Source of the DNA: Dicaeum eximium
Lineage: Eukaryota; Chordata; Aves; Passeriformes; Dicaeidae
Direction of reading: 5' to 3'
NCBI GenBank assembly: GCA_013396995.1
Contig: VWZP01002402.1
Location: forward strand, 641,538-705,537
DNA length: 64,000 nucleotides
Shown: positions 37,345 through 49,897 of the stretch, piece after piece
Numbering within the stretch: the stretch's first letter is position 1
How the letters are laid out: the number at the start of each line of letters is the position of its first letter
Program-made: the position numbers and the translations under genes
The notes under the pieces: generated by a model
The model's input: only the letters and a program-made list of their open reading frames with translations
The model's database searches: none
What the model was told of the DNA's origin: nothing

Positions 37345-37482
37345 AACTATTCTCTTTATTCTTTTTCTTTTTTTTCTTTTTTTTTTTTTTTTTTGGGGGG
37401 GGGAGGGAAGGGGCATGTAGTTTGTCATTAGGGCTTTTTTTAAAAAAAAAAAAAAAAAAAAAACAAAAAAAAAAACCAAACA
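37345..37482 (+). repeat. Poly(T)-poly(G)-poly(A) low-complexity block
   Basis: A T-rich run to about 37394 is followed at once by nine Gs (37395-37403) and further G runs, then about 25 bp later by TTTTTTT joined directly to more than twenty As. Read from the - strand it gives spurious lysine- and phenylalanine-rich frames. Such homopolymers are also prone to sequencing error. Confidence 0.85.
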
Positions 37483-38149
37483 ACTAAATTATTTAATATA
37501 AAAAGAGTGGGAATAGACAATTTTAAAAGTCCTGTAACAGCAAATAACTAATTATACCCATCTGAGACTCAGAAGCATGCCTGGCTCTTTTCTTTCTTTA
37601 AAACAAATTAAAGAAAAAGGAATGCTTGATTCCCAGGAGGGCTTATCTAAGGCCTCTCATCTCTAATACATATCTAAAGGGACAGGGAAAATATCTTTTA
37701 TCACTTAAATCTCCCTGAAATTTAAGACCAGCTGGGAATTTTTTTATGTGGATATGATTCATTAAATTCATATCATTCCAAAGAAACCTTCCTGCCGGTT
37801 TATCTTTGCCACTGCAGTCATCTCTCCAGAAAAGCACAGTTTCCCAAATGTTGTCAACCCGGACAGCTCAATTTTTGGCTGAAGGTTAGATTTCATTTGG
37901 AAACTATGGAACTGGCCTGACATTTTTCTTTTCAGGGAACTGGTATTTGCAAATCATTCTCGAAGTCAACTTTTTCCCCTCTGCTGAGACAATAGGAAAA
38001 TCCTGCACCGCCATACCGCTTCCATTAGGCTTCTCAGCCCTGAGAGGTGGAGGGATTTTATTTTCACGCTACATTTCAATATTTATGCGTTGTACTTGTG
38101 GGTTTAGAGTCTTTGATCAAATATAGGTACAGGAGCTCTGAAGGCTGGG
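37483..38149. other. Intergenic, nothing recognised
   Basis: AT-rich flank leading up to the fourth CpG island. No exon or repeat supported. Confidence 0.5.
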
Positions 38150-38860
38150 CTCTGAGAAGTGGCTCGGAGAGCAGCCGCATCCAGCGTCCGCTGGGATCAA
38201 ATGCAGCAAGTTTGTATTTCAGCAATGCTCGGAGCCGCTCCGCGGTGCGGGGATGTACGAGCTGATAAACGCAGCGTTGTTAATATTCCCACACAACGTG
38301 CAGCCGCCGGAGCGCTCCGTGGAGTTCTCGCAGGGGAGGAAAAATGTATGTTTTACATAATGAGCTCCTTCACATGTAGTGCCACAAAAGTTACTAGGGA
38401 GACGGTCTGTCCTGGGCGCACGGAAAAACAAAGGGAAGTTCACGTGGCGAGATCGCTGCTCGCCGGCTCCGTCCCGCAGCCAATGCGGAGGGTGGGGAGG
38501 CACTTCCAAGGGCGAGAGTTTGAAAAGCGGGGCCGAGCCGGGGCGCCCGGGCAGCGGGGAGAGAGAGGCTTTGGGAAGAGGTCAGGCGGAGGGCAGGCTG
38601 GATCGAGTTCAGGGGCGGCTGAGGAAGAAAGGACGGGCGGCCCCGCCAGATGCCGCCGGCGCGGCTCGGGGGGCCCGGAGCGCCGCGGTGATGGGCGCGC
38701 TCCGCAGCGCGGACCGAGCATCCCCGCCGCGCCGGCATCCCGTGTCCCAGCGCTCCTCCCGCCGGATTGCACCCGGCTTGCTTGTGAAAGGAAAAATAAC
38801 CGCGAGCGAACGCACCCTGAACTCCCCCGATTCATCCCACGGTACACGAGGAAACAGTTT
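38150..38860. promoter_or_regulatory. CpG island, largest and best formed (fourth)
   Basis: About 700 bp of CpG-dense sequence, with a CCAAT box (around 38480), GC boxes (for example 'gacgggcggccccgcc' near 38633) and no TATA box at an obvious place, the usual layout of a vertebrate CpG-island promoter. Frames of up to 234 codons (+, 38159-38863) and 190 codons (-, 38440-39012) overlap each other and have arginine/alanine/proline-rich content typical of random GC-rich sequence, so I do not call a protein. A promoter for a long non-coding RNA or a distal regulatory element of PROX1 is the best guess. Confidence 0.65.
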
Positions 38861-41854
38861 TGACCCTGGGATTTTTCTTTTCTCTCATTCACCGAGCAGA
38901 CGCAGCTCTGCCTTTTGAAAACCTCTGTTATACGTGGCTGAGAGGAGAAATCTGCCCCTGGACTCCCCGTTTTGAATTCTTCTTTCCCCCAGAAGGTACC
39001 TGGGCGCATCAAGCTTTGGTGTTTTCCTTGGTGAAAGTATGATTTTTCCTGTTTTGCCCTGGAGGAACTCAGTACTTCCCTGTATTTCAGTCGTACTTAT
39101 TACCCTAAGATTTAGAGTTATATTTCTAAGGTTCAGAAAATTCAAGTAATACAAATACTCTCTGTTAGTAAAGGCTGTATTATCTGCTTTAGATATAGAC
39201 ACAGCCCTTAGATTCACATCAGGGCTTCTACCACATTTCCAAAATCCTCACAGACAGCCAGTACCTTGAACACAGTGAATGTGATTAAAAGTATCATCTC
39301 TTCTCGCCAGACTCCTGTGGGAGTATCAAATCTAAACTAGATTATTAGACTAAAACCCTGCTTTTCAATTCAATTCAACCCAAGTTAGCAGTTGGGATCC
39401 TCTGGTTACAATTTGGAGCAATCATCAGCATTTAGAGGCCAGACTCGTACAGGAATCACCAGCAAGAGCTCAAACCACAGATTTACTTCGGTTTTGCAGC
39501 TCCTACATGTGATACAGTTCTCTGTCGAGCTCCAAATGCAGCCAGTAATATGAGGGAGAAACCTTCACTAAATATTCATAAATTACCCTTTTTTAAAAGA
39601 CTAGAAAAACAAGAACTTCCCTGGTAGAATAGTTCTCATATTAAAAAACGTCTTTTTTTGTTCAGTAATTGTTTTTACTTTAGCACTTCATGGCATCATC
39701 ACAGGAACAGTTTTACCAGTGGGCAATATTTTGCTGCTGCCTTCAGACCAGCAATTAGAACAACTAACAGACAGTTCAGACAATAGCCAATTTATCTGCA
39801 GAAAGGGAATTTGCATTTCTCTTTATATACCTTATGTTAAACATACACAGTATCATACAATAATTATCACTATATAAACAAATTGCAATTCTACAATCTT
39901 CAGAGCAGTGACCTTTTGTTTTATTAGTGCACCTGCACAAAGGCTTTTAAGCTGTTTAAAATGTTTTGAGCCTCTTGTTCATAGCTTTTGAGTACTCCTA
40001 TAATTTAAGTATCAAATGGTTGCATATATAAAAAATACAATGTATAATTAACCCGTATAATTAATTGATACACAAATAACATATACATTAAAATATTGTT
40101 ATTGAATATTAAATTATATCTTGTATCTTATGTTTTATACATTATATTATAATCCTGAGTGATGTGCCATATATTCTATATTTCATTGGGTTTTTTGCAT
40201 ATATCATTAATCTAATATTTCACATCTCCACACATGATCACACCTAAGATAAGCACCTGTGTGCATTGTGCACACATACAACAGCACCATGTTATTGATT
40301 CATGCCTGTATTTGGGACTGCTGGTTTTTAAGCATATGGTTTAAAGGAATTTCCTTAAGACATATTCAGTAATTTCCTAAATAAAATAGATTATAAAAGT
40401 CTACATTGGTATCAGGTGCTTTCTGTTAAGAAAAGTACTGTGAAGAAAAGTATTAGTATCTGAGCCCAATTATTGGTGCTGAAAGTCATTTCATTTCAAA
40501 CATCCTATTAACTAAAGTCCATACACAGAAATTATTGGCTGCTTGCACCAATCCCCATTATAAAACCCAGTGAAATCCCTTTGCAAAAAAAGGGAAGACC
40601 ACAGCTTAAACCTTAAGTACTTCGATAAAAATATAAGATCAGTTTCATCCCAAAGTACAAATCCCAATCTCCATCTAAAACTGCCTGACCCTAAAATATA
40701 TTCAGAGCTTGTTCTAATCACAGGAGATGTATTCTGAATAGGACAGCCCTCTATCATCTGCTAAGTCTCTTTAAGTCATCGTTTTCACTGTATCTGAAAA
40801 ATTAATTCCTTTTCAGAAATATTCTCATCTTCTACTAAAAGAAAAAAAAAAGCTTTTTGATGTAGAGTGACAGGATTATGAAGTGACCCTTCAGGTCAGA
40901 AGGAGACTTTTCCTTTTCTCATCAAGGAAATCAATTTCTAAGTCCAAGTCTCTTAAAATAATATATTCTTGTGGCACGCATACAGCTTTTTTTGATCTGC
41001 TATGAAAAGAATAAGAGGTAAAGAGGATCAGGGGTGGCGATGGAATATTATAATCTGCCACACTCACACATCAGCCTTTCACTAAGTAATTCCAGATAAA
41101 TTGAGGATTTACATATTTAAGATTAAATGGGGAAAGAGTAGCGATGCATAAATAGAAGAATACAAAGATACAGTTTAGGGAAGTTAACTCTTAAAAAAAT
41201 TTTACCTGATGTTTGATACCCTTCCACTGTCCCACCCCATATTTTTTAAAGCATATAATGTTTATAAGGAAATAACCAGGATAATCTATTTGAGATCAAC
41301 TGAGCACAAACACAGATGCCTTAGGGTTTCTCTCCTCCACCCCTCCCACCTTCACTACTGAAAAAATACCAATTACCATGACAAGAAACAGTTAAATGCC
41401 TCCAAAGACACATACACACAGCAGATGGAAAACAGGAGGAAACCAGCTGGAAGTGTGTTTCCCTTAGAACTGTTTTTAACAGCCTGTGCACAAATAATGT
41501 CTCACTAATACGCAGATAAAAATAAAACATAAATATTTAAAAGGTGACTGGTCAAAGCAACAAGATGGCATTTGATATGGGAACTTTCCCTTTTTTACTC
41601 CCTTCCCTGTCCATATTCTGGGTAATTGTTCAGAGACACCCTGATCCAGGTCTCCGATTCAGGGAAGGTAACTTCAAGGCAAAAGCTCTGCTGATGGCCC
41701 TAATCTCTTGTGCTGCTATTTGCAAGGCACATGGGCTTGCCTTGGTTTTATTATCACCTGTTCAGCCTTTGCCTTTATGGTGAGCTTCCTGCATGGAGGG
41801 CATCCCAGCGCTGCCCAGCTGAACCGCAGGAGCAGCTGAACAACTCCAGGAGCA
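38861..41854. other. Intergenic, AT-rich
   Basis: Strongly AT-rich between about 40010 and 40210, otherwise unremarkable. No gene or transposon recognised. Confidence 0.55.
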
Positions 41855-41938
41855 GTTGTTCCCTTTCACAAAGTTGTTCCCTTTACAAAATTCCTTGTTG
41901 TTCCTTTTCACCAAGTTGTTCCCTTTACAAAATTCCTT
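41855..41938 (+). repeat. 42-bp minisatellite, two copies
   Basis: Each 42-bp copy (41855-41896 and 41897-41938) is itself made of an 18-bp and a 24-bp part that both begin GTTGTTCC. The 24-bp parts (starting 41873 and 41915) are identical; the 18-bp parts differ at two positions. This points to an older 18/24-bp duplication followed by a recent 42-bp duplication. Confidence 0.9.
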
Positions 41939-44900
41939 CTGCTCTTGGGTGCTTAAGCAGAACCATTTTAAAAGAACTCCTTTTCCACAAACTACTGAGC
42001 ACTTTCTGATAATCTGCATATTTTTAAGATGTCCAACAGATCTCAGTAATACATATTTACCACCAAACATCTTGACCTGACCCCTCAGAGTCCAGACAGC
42101 ATCCAAACTCCCTTGTACTCCTGTAACTTTGCCATTTGGGAGAGCAAAACCAGTGGAGGTGGGGAGAGATGCAAATATCCATGCCCCTGTCTAGCTGAAG
42201 AAACGAAAGCAAGGACAGGAGCAAGAACAGGCATTGCTTGTAAGAAATGAGAGACTTCCAGAAGTATAACTGGGACAAAGCTGCAGGGGGCAATGGAGAA
42301 GGAAAGCCCACAGTTCTTACCTAGAATTCCCCAAGCCAGGAGCATTTGTGATATATTCTGCTTGTCCTGTCTTTGATCTTAACTGTTATCATCAGGTAGA
42401 ACAATTTTAAGTAGAGTAGATGGGCTGTCTGCCGTTTATTTAGATCCCATCCTCTGCAGCTCCTTCTCCACTGATTCTCATTAGGCAGCCCTCTCAAACT
42501 CACCAGGAATTCAGCAAAGCAGATCCTTAGCTGGTGTTAATTGGTCTAAGTCCATTTCCTTCAAAGAAGCTGCTCAAACTTACAGTGCCCAGAAATTTGA
42601 CCCAGTTTCACTTCTCTGCATAATGTGGTCTCTTGATGGAGGAACAGACATATTCCTTCTCCTCTGTGGCTGAAGTGTTAAGTCATTGCACACATTTTTG
42701 AGAATGTAAGAAATCTGGAANGGTAACTTACTCAAGCTCTGGAACATAAGGCAGAAAAGTAACAGGGTATTGTGTTGGTCCACCCAAAGGCAGAAAGAAC
42801 TAGAAAATGCTCTCAGACACATCTAGATGACAGCAGAAGACAGGTGAACACATGAACACCTGCAGAAATCTTGGTCTGAATGACCTGAGACCATCAAACA
42901 CACTCTTTGGACAACTGCTTAAACAAGAAATCAAGAGGGATTTGGCACAAATAAGATTTTACTGATTTGGACCAATAACAGATGGATGCATGTAGATTGA
43001 TCATTCAAGGGAAAGGGAGATATTTTATTTAATTTTTTTTGGGGGGGTAGTATATTTTTACAGCCTTTTTCACATGCCTTCAGAACCAAGAGAGGTGAGT
43101 GAGTCCTGGCCAACACTGCTCTGTCTTCAGGAACAGCCCTGGCTGGATTGCAGAGGGTGGCTGTACCACAGAGCAGCAAAGGCAGTGGGGGGTAAGCAAG
43201 AAGGACAAGTAATTGCTGATCTGTGAGGCAAAGATGGGAAGAAAATGTTCTCACTCAGGTGGCACCACAAGGCTCAGCAATTAAGGAGGAGCACTTTTCA
43301 GAAGCTTTTCCTGTTAAAATTCTGGCAGCACATCCCTTGGCTTTACCAGAATATGAAACACGATTTTAAAGTTGTTTTTTAGTGATCAATTTCCTTGCTG
43401 AAAATCTGCAGAAGAAGAAAGGTCTGTTTCCTCTGATGTTTCTTTCCCTTCATGAATAAACTACGCCTTTGTCTGGTTTTATTTTTGTAATGCCATATTT
43501 ATACCTAACACCTTCAAACACATATTATTTTAGAGATCTGATACCATCTAGTGTTATTGCTCGCTTTTCACATCTTACACTTATCAAGTAACCACAGTCA
43601 GCAACGTGTCAGAGTTCATCACTACATCACATCAGTAGCAAAACAAAACCTGCTTCCCACCCAATATCTATATTTACACACCCCACAGGTGGGTGAAATT
43701 TGCAGTTCATCTAGGAAATTCACTCTCCTTTAATCTCTGGAAATTAGTTTGTCTGTGTGTGTACCTATCATTATCATCTAGTGCTTTGCCACTGATTTAT
43801 TTCAGCCTCTGTAGAAAACAGGCTGGGATTACTAATAACAAACACAAGTGTTTATAAACAGCCTTTTTACAGTCTTGGGCAGGCCAAAGTCAAGGGTACA
43901 TTTATTTCAAACCAAGCACTGTTTTATTCTATTTTTTATGGAATCAGGCAAGATTTTAGTTTGCAAGTACTAGTGACTAGTGCAAAGTCTTCTATATATT
44001 CATGATTCCTGAAAGCTGGTGCTACCCAGGAGGGAGATGCTTATATGATTTCATACTATAAGGGGACAAGACCACCAAGAAAAACCAATCTCTGCAGGAC
44101 AACAAAGTGGGTTCCTCTGCTTGGGTACCTTAAAACACAAAGAACTGAAACTATGTAGAAACACAGTATTCATAAAGGTAAAAAAGAAAGACAAGAACAG
44201 TGTGGATAGTCTGATAGAAGATGGTGGATTAGTATCCATGGAGACTCCTTTCTTCTCTCTATTCACCCAATATGTACAGGGCGTTTGGTGATTTCTCCAC
44301 AACATCCCACAAGTGCCTTAATCTGGACAGGCAGCAAACACTTCTCCAGCTAAAAGGGTAATTGGACTCCCTGTCCCTCAGCTCAAGGCCTCTCTTCCTG
44401 TGTAATTGGGAGGGATGGCAGTTACTGCAGTAATTCCTGCAGTAGGGCCACTTTGGAGCTGCACTGGTAGCCACCAGTACTTTTAAGTCACTCAGTAACC
44501 TGTAGGTTAAAGATGTCTATTGCTACCCTTGCAAACAATTTCCTGCGTCTAAAGGAAATTATTCTGTAGTGATTACATGGAATTCATTGGGAACAGAGGG
44601 AGGGGAGTTTATAATTTTGTAGTTTTGTGGAACATATTATTATTATATTTTTCCAACACTGGGTTTCACTTGCTCATTTCTGACTGTTGGCAGAGGGTAC
44701 TAAATGCTTTTACACACTAAAGGTGTGTTAGACACTAAAGGTGTGGATTTCTGTGATGTTTACACATGTTAAATGCCTGTGGCTAGGAAACAGATACCTT
44801 TGTTTAAGAGCACTCTTCTAGGCAGACTTTTTCATTATACAGACCATGTGAATGAGATCAATTGAGAAGGAAATGCCCTCATGTGTCTCCAATAAGAAGG

Positions 44901-47900
44901 CAAAGAGCAAAGAGAAGAGGGAGAAAATCTAGACACGACCGCCTCCCAAAAAAGAGATGTTAGCATATGGATGTGCAAATGATGACAGTGGAGAAACAAT
45001 TCAGCAGATAGAAATTCCCACATGCCTCTGTTGTTTTAAGATGTATGGTTAATTTACAGAACAACCACTAAAAGTCAGCACATGTCCTATGCCACTGCCC
45101 ACACTGGAGCAGAGCTGTGCTGAGTGCACACTTAGATGAAGGACACCAGCCACAGAGCAGACCTGGCCACTCCCTCCAGATAATTGCTGCACTGCCAATC
45201 AACAAGTTCACCAAAATAGAAGGAATTGCCAGAGCACACTACAGACCCACTCTGGTGTGGCCACACCCTTGTGGAAGGAGGCATGAACTAAAATAACACG
45301 CTGCTAGTTTTAGGGAGCTCAGCTTTAGGTGGTCCCAAAGCAGGGGGAGAGACTCTTTTGGATACATCTGTGCTTTGGTACTGCTTATCCAGTAATCTTT
45401 AAGGGTTTACTCAAGCCAATTAAACTACAGTGACAGAGAGGTTCCAATGACAAGAAAATGCTGATAAAGGAGAGGGGCAGTGACAGCCTCAGGACCAGCT
45501 GCTAATGAGAATTAGCAATACACATCTCTACACCCATTATCTGGGAACTGAATAACACTAGTAGGTATCATATGACCCCCCAAATGTGGTTTTCCATTCC
45601 TCAGCTTCACCTCCCTTCTGATTTCCTTCTGCTATTCCAGCTACACCTTTTTAGTCCCTGAGTTGTGCATGTCCCTATGGCTGCTCTCCTTCTCTCTGGA
45701 GAATGAGAGAGTGAGAGAATGTTGCACGTGCAACAGCTCAGTTGGAAAGTTTTCAAGAGGTAGGCTGTGAAAATAATTTTTTTTCTTTTCTATAGTAATA
45801 TTTTTCAAGGGCTGAGAACTGGCTTGGATATCATCTTTTCTCATTTCTCATAGAAAAAAAAAAAGTGTTGACATGCCTTTATTTGGAAACAATGATTTAT
45901 CAAAGAAAAAAGGAAAGAGCAGCTGTTTCTCACCCTTTGAAGCCAATCTGACTAAAGTATCTCAAATTTCTTATTTGACTTTAAATGCTTAATTTTCCTC
46001 TATATGAGAAGAGGACTTGAGCAACACCTCTTCTTTGTCCTAGCATTAGACACTTTTTAAAGTGTTATTTGTTCTGGCTGAAGGCGTGAGGAATTCCAAA
46101 CCACTAAGTTCTTTCATGTGGACACAAGACTTGGATGTCACCAGCACATATAGCAACAAACATATGCACAGAAATTTTGTGCCTGGACAATCTACCTCAG
46201 CTGATGCCTGAAAGTTGTCAACATATGTATGTTTTATTCACTCTTGTTGCATGTGAGGGTTTTTCAGTCTCAACTACTTTCTGTATTTAAATTAAATATA
46301 TGATATAGCTGTAAACTGAAATACTTTCCTCGTGAAAGGTTCATTGATGGACTGCAATAATTAATTTGCTTTTACATAATTTCTGAAGGTAATTGCAAAA
46401 GCCCCCTCAATTTGACACTGATACAACCTGGGTGCCTTTTATTAAAAATGCAAGTTCTTAAAGTATCCTTATTTTTACTGCTGCTACTATATTAGCAGCT
46501 GAAATGTGATTATATCTTTGAGATCCACCATGTCACCTATAGTTATCTGAAATGCTGTTCTCAATTCATTATACACAGAAATAAAGATACAAATCCAGTC
46601 CTACAGTCTCATTTTATGTGACAGCTCTCAGTCACGTGGGAGATGTGTACCACAAAACTGCATTTATTATAAATCTATATTAAAAGCCTGTCCTATATGA
46701 GCATGTGGATTAGAAAACTTGTTTCCTGACAATGTCTACAAATGCACAGTCCAATCCATATTCCTTGCCCTAATACAGATCTAATAAAAATGTTCACAAA
46801 ATTCTTAAGGGTTAGCTGCCTTTCAATTTCTCCCCCTCAGGTGCTTCCTTCCCAAGGGACTGGTTGTTTTAAAAACAAATCTACCTACGAGTCTTGTTTT
46901 TCCTAGAAAATCTGCAGATAAGCACAAGTTGAAATCGCTTTTTTTTTTCATCAAAGCTATTTCTTTATATCTTTGACATTGGTTTTGTTCTTTTAAATTA
47001 AAGGGGGAATCTGTAAAGCTCTGAAATGGCAAAGCACTGAATTGCAGGTCTGTCGGGAGCAGGCCATGGTTTAAGGCAAAGCTCACAGCTCTGGAATTGA
47101 GCAGGGGGCTGCCAGCTCCCACCACGTGTAAAGAGCTTTCCAACCCCCTGCATCAACAGCTGGTTTGCCTGTGCACAGGTGTGGCCAGCCCAGCTCTGGA
47201 ACAGTCTGGTAATGTTAAATCATATGTTGTATGGACGGGGTCAAGGGAGGAGAAGGGAAAACATTCCATTTTCCATTGCTTCCCACCACTCCCAAATTTA
47301 GAAGTGAGGCTGGGTGTATGGAAAAAAGGCATTCCCTCTCACAACACACCTTGACTCTCTTCCATGGTTAGACCATCACAGTTCCAGCCATTTGACTGGT
47401 ACAGGCTCAGAGGCAACAAGAGTCTAATTACCCCGATACTCAGTGAGGGAATCTTCTGGGTTGTTGCAGTGCATTCAGAAAGAGCTGCTTTGAAATCGTT
47501 TGAGCAGTACACAGAGTTCTCTGAGAGAGGCTCCCTGCTTTGCTGAATTGATGCTGGCCCCTCTCTAAGGAAAGAAGCAGACTTGCACGAGCTGGCAGAA
47601 CCCACGGGAAAGCTCGGAGCTGCTCAGGGCTTCCTTGACATGTTTGCATAATTGTGGTTTTTCAGACCAAAAGAGGAAGGTAAACTTCATTCATGCCTGA
47701 CCTGCTGGCCTTCACAGCTGGAACATGTTGGAATCACTTCTGGCACTGAAAAGGTTAATTGTCTCCTGCTGTGAGGTAGGAGTCTAGAAAAGGATACCAC
47801 ATTTGGTGGGAATTATAGTAAATGAGGTTTTCTTTATAGCACTGCTCATTCTCAACATGTTGAAAGGGCATTAGTTCACAGTCACTTTCTCTGGAATTAT

Positions 47901-49818
47901 CAAATCTGCTCAGGAAGCCTTCATTAGGATATTAAACAAGACTTAATAAGTGAAAGTGATTTGCATCGCTGATAATCGTGTGCATTAATCAAGCAAGCTT
48001 CTGTCTCTCCCTCTGCAATATGTTTCATGTTCCATTGTAAAGCCTCTTTAATTCTGTAGGGCTTCTTAAAAGGGAAACGTTACATTTAGAAAGCCATTTT
48101 TAAAATTATTTACTTAGCAAAGATCACTATAAATAATGTTCAACTCACTCCTCAGCTTTAACCATCAATATAATTAATACTGAGGGGTTCGTATCAGGGA
48201 TATGGACCAGATGTGTTCCCATTTATCAGATATAGATTGCACTTACTCTAATAAATGTGTTTTCATTTTGAGTAAGTTTTGAAACCAAATAACTGCATGT
48301 GACACTTTAATCTGAAGTCAGAATTTTAGGCTGAGGCATTTATTTCTCATGCCATGATGGACCAGGCAAGCTTTCACTACATCATCCCACACACCAGAGT
48401 CACCCTCGCAGTTCTTAATGAAATTGTGCGGTAAATATCCCCTGCTCTTTCGTAATTCCAAGGTAACTTTGCATGATTTATTCTTAGGGGCTGATGTAGA
48501 GCCACTTCTGTAGAGCACAGCCAGCTAGCATGGTGTAAATAATCCTCACACTTCTGCAGCATCTTCCCCTCTCAGGATCCCACAAAGGTTTGTGAACAGG
48601 TTGAGTTTTCACAACGCCCCACAAGACAAGTCTTTTGCACCAGGCAAACCAACACTCAGGGCACAAATTATTTTTTGCCTACATCACCAAATGCTTAAGA
48701 AAACAGAATTAGACCCTTAAAAATTAGAATTAGGCCCTCTGCTGCCCTTGCCACCTGCCTGCACTCTGCCAGTGTTGCCCACCCCCTCTAACATGACCCT
48801 ACAAACACGGTGAGGGCTCTGCACACTCATCAGTGCCACCTGCGTATTGCACAGCCATCAGAATTTTAAAAAAACCCCAACAAACCAACCTTGATTTTAC
48901 TGCTCTTCACCAAATGTCTCACCAAGGATAGCCTTAAGGAAAACTTTGTCTCATGAATTAGAAGCTATTGTGAAAAACGTGTAGGTGCTGTTTATAGTGC
49001 AGCAGGAGGGGCTTTGGCTATAGTCTGTGAATATGCAGAAGTGGCCAAAACTGCAGTCTAAGTAAGGAATAACCCTGATGCCAGGATGGAGCAGCACATC
49101 ACCTAAACAAGCTCACCAGTGGGGGTGACCTCTTATTTACCAAAATGAGCTAGGAACAAGGAGGTTTATACATTTTTTAAGGAGAGCCTGGGCTCTTGTC
49201 CATGAGAGTGAGAGCCTGAGCAATTATGATCATGTTTGGCTATTTCTGATACAGCTATGATTGTGTTTCTAAAGAAGGGATGGAAATAACTGGTGGGAGT
49301 CAAGGCCCACTCTTTTTTCAGGTATGATGATTTAGCCCACTCCCTGGAAGAGGCTGTCATTGCTTACTTCCTTCATGGACTTTTTGTGTTGTTCTTACTG
49401 CATTTCATGCCATTTGCATTCTCCCAAGACTCAAAAGCAGCATTTAAGAAATTACAACCATGAAAGTATTTATTGCTCCAAAGAAAATGCTGCTTGCTGG
49501 AGCTCATGTTTGCATTCACTGAGGCCGAGCACATAGCTTAAATGGAGCTAAAGAGATGATGTTTCTATAAAGTTGTGGAGACTCAATTCATTCTAATGGC
49601 CTGAAACATGAATTATGTGCCCTGCTTCACTAACTTCATGGTTCAGTAAGCTGCTATAGCTCAGATGGAACCATTTGTCTGAAGAGAGAAAGGTGTTACT
49701 CCCTGCTTACCGATGATTTCCTTTTATTTGTGTCTATATATGTGTTTATGTGTGGTGTTTTCTAGCTAGCAGGTGTTAAACTTCATAGGTCTAACTGAAC
49801 AGTCTTCTTTCTTTCTAG
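41939..49818. other. Intergenic, possible regulatory DNA
   Basis: No gene recognised over nearly 8 kb. It contains a T-box-like palindrome near 44711-44745 and an AT-rich, homeobox-motif-rich block near 47730-48200, both discussed as findings. A T-run followed by seven Gs lies near 43031-43047. Confidence 0.5.
44711..44745 (+). promoter_or_regulatory. T-box-like palindrome with duplicated half-site
   Basis: CACAC-TAAA-GGTGTG (44713-44727) is close to the palindromic site bound by Brachyury-type T-box factors, and ACACTAAAGGTGTG recurs 18 bp later (44732-44745). Binding is inferred from motif shape only. Confidence 0.3.
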
Positions 49819-49897
49819 AGCATATTTGAGAAGATCAACATCCAGCAATTCTTTCCTGTTTTCAATATCAAGTTTTATGGTTGGACCATTCACATGG
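49819..49897 (+). other. Isolated exon-like unit of unknown gene
   Basis: A 79-bp stretch with all splice signals in the right places: branch-point-like CTAAC with its A at 49794 (25 nt upstream), a pyrimidine tract, TAG ending at 49818, and donor G/GTGAGA with GT at 49898-49899. Two of three frames are open; one reads SIFEKINIQQFFPVFNIKFY onwards. I do not recognise either product. It could be an internal exon of a long non-coding RNA or of an unannotated gene, or a chance match. No partner exon was identified. Confidence 0.35.

Noticed and set aside
38159..39012. Overlapping frames of 234 codons (+) and 190 codons (-) in the fourth CpG island
   Set aside because: Long frames on both strands are expected where GC content is high; composition is arginine/alanine/proline-rich and no domain is recognisable.
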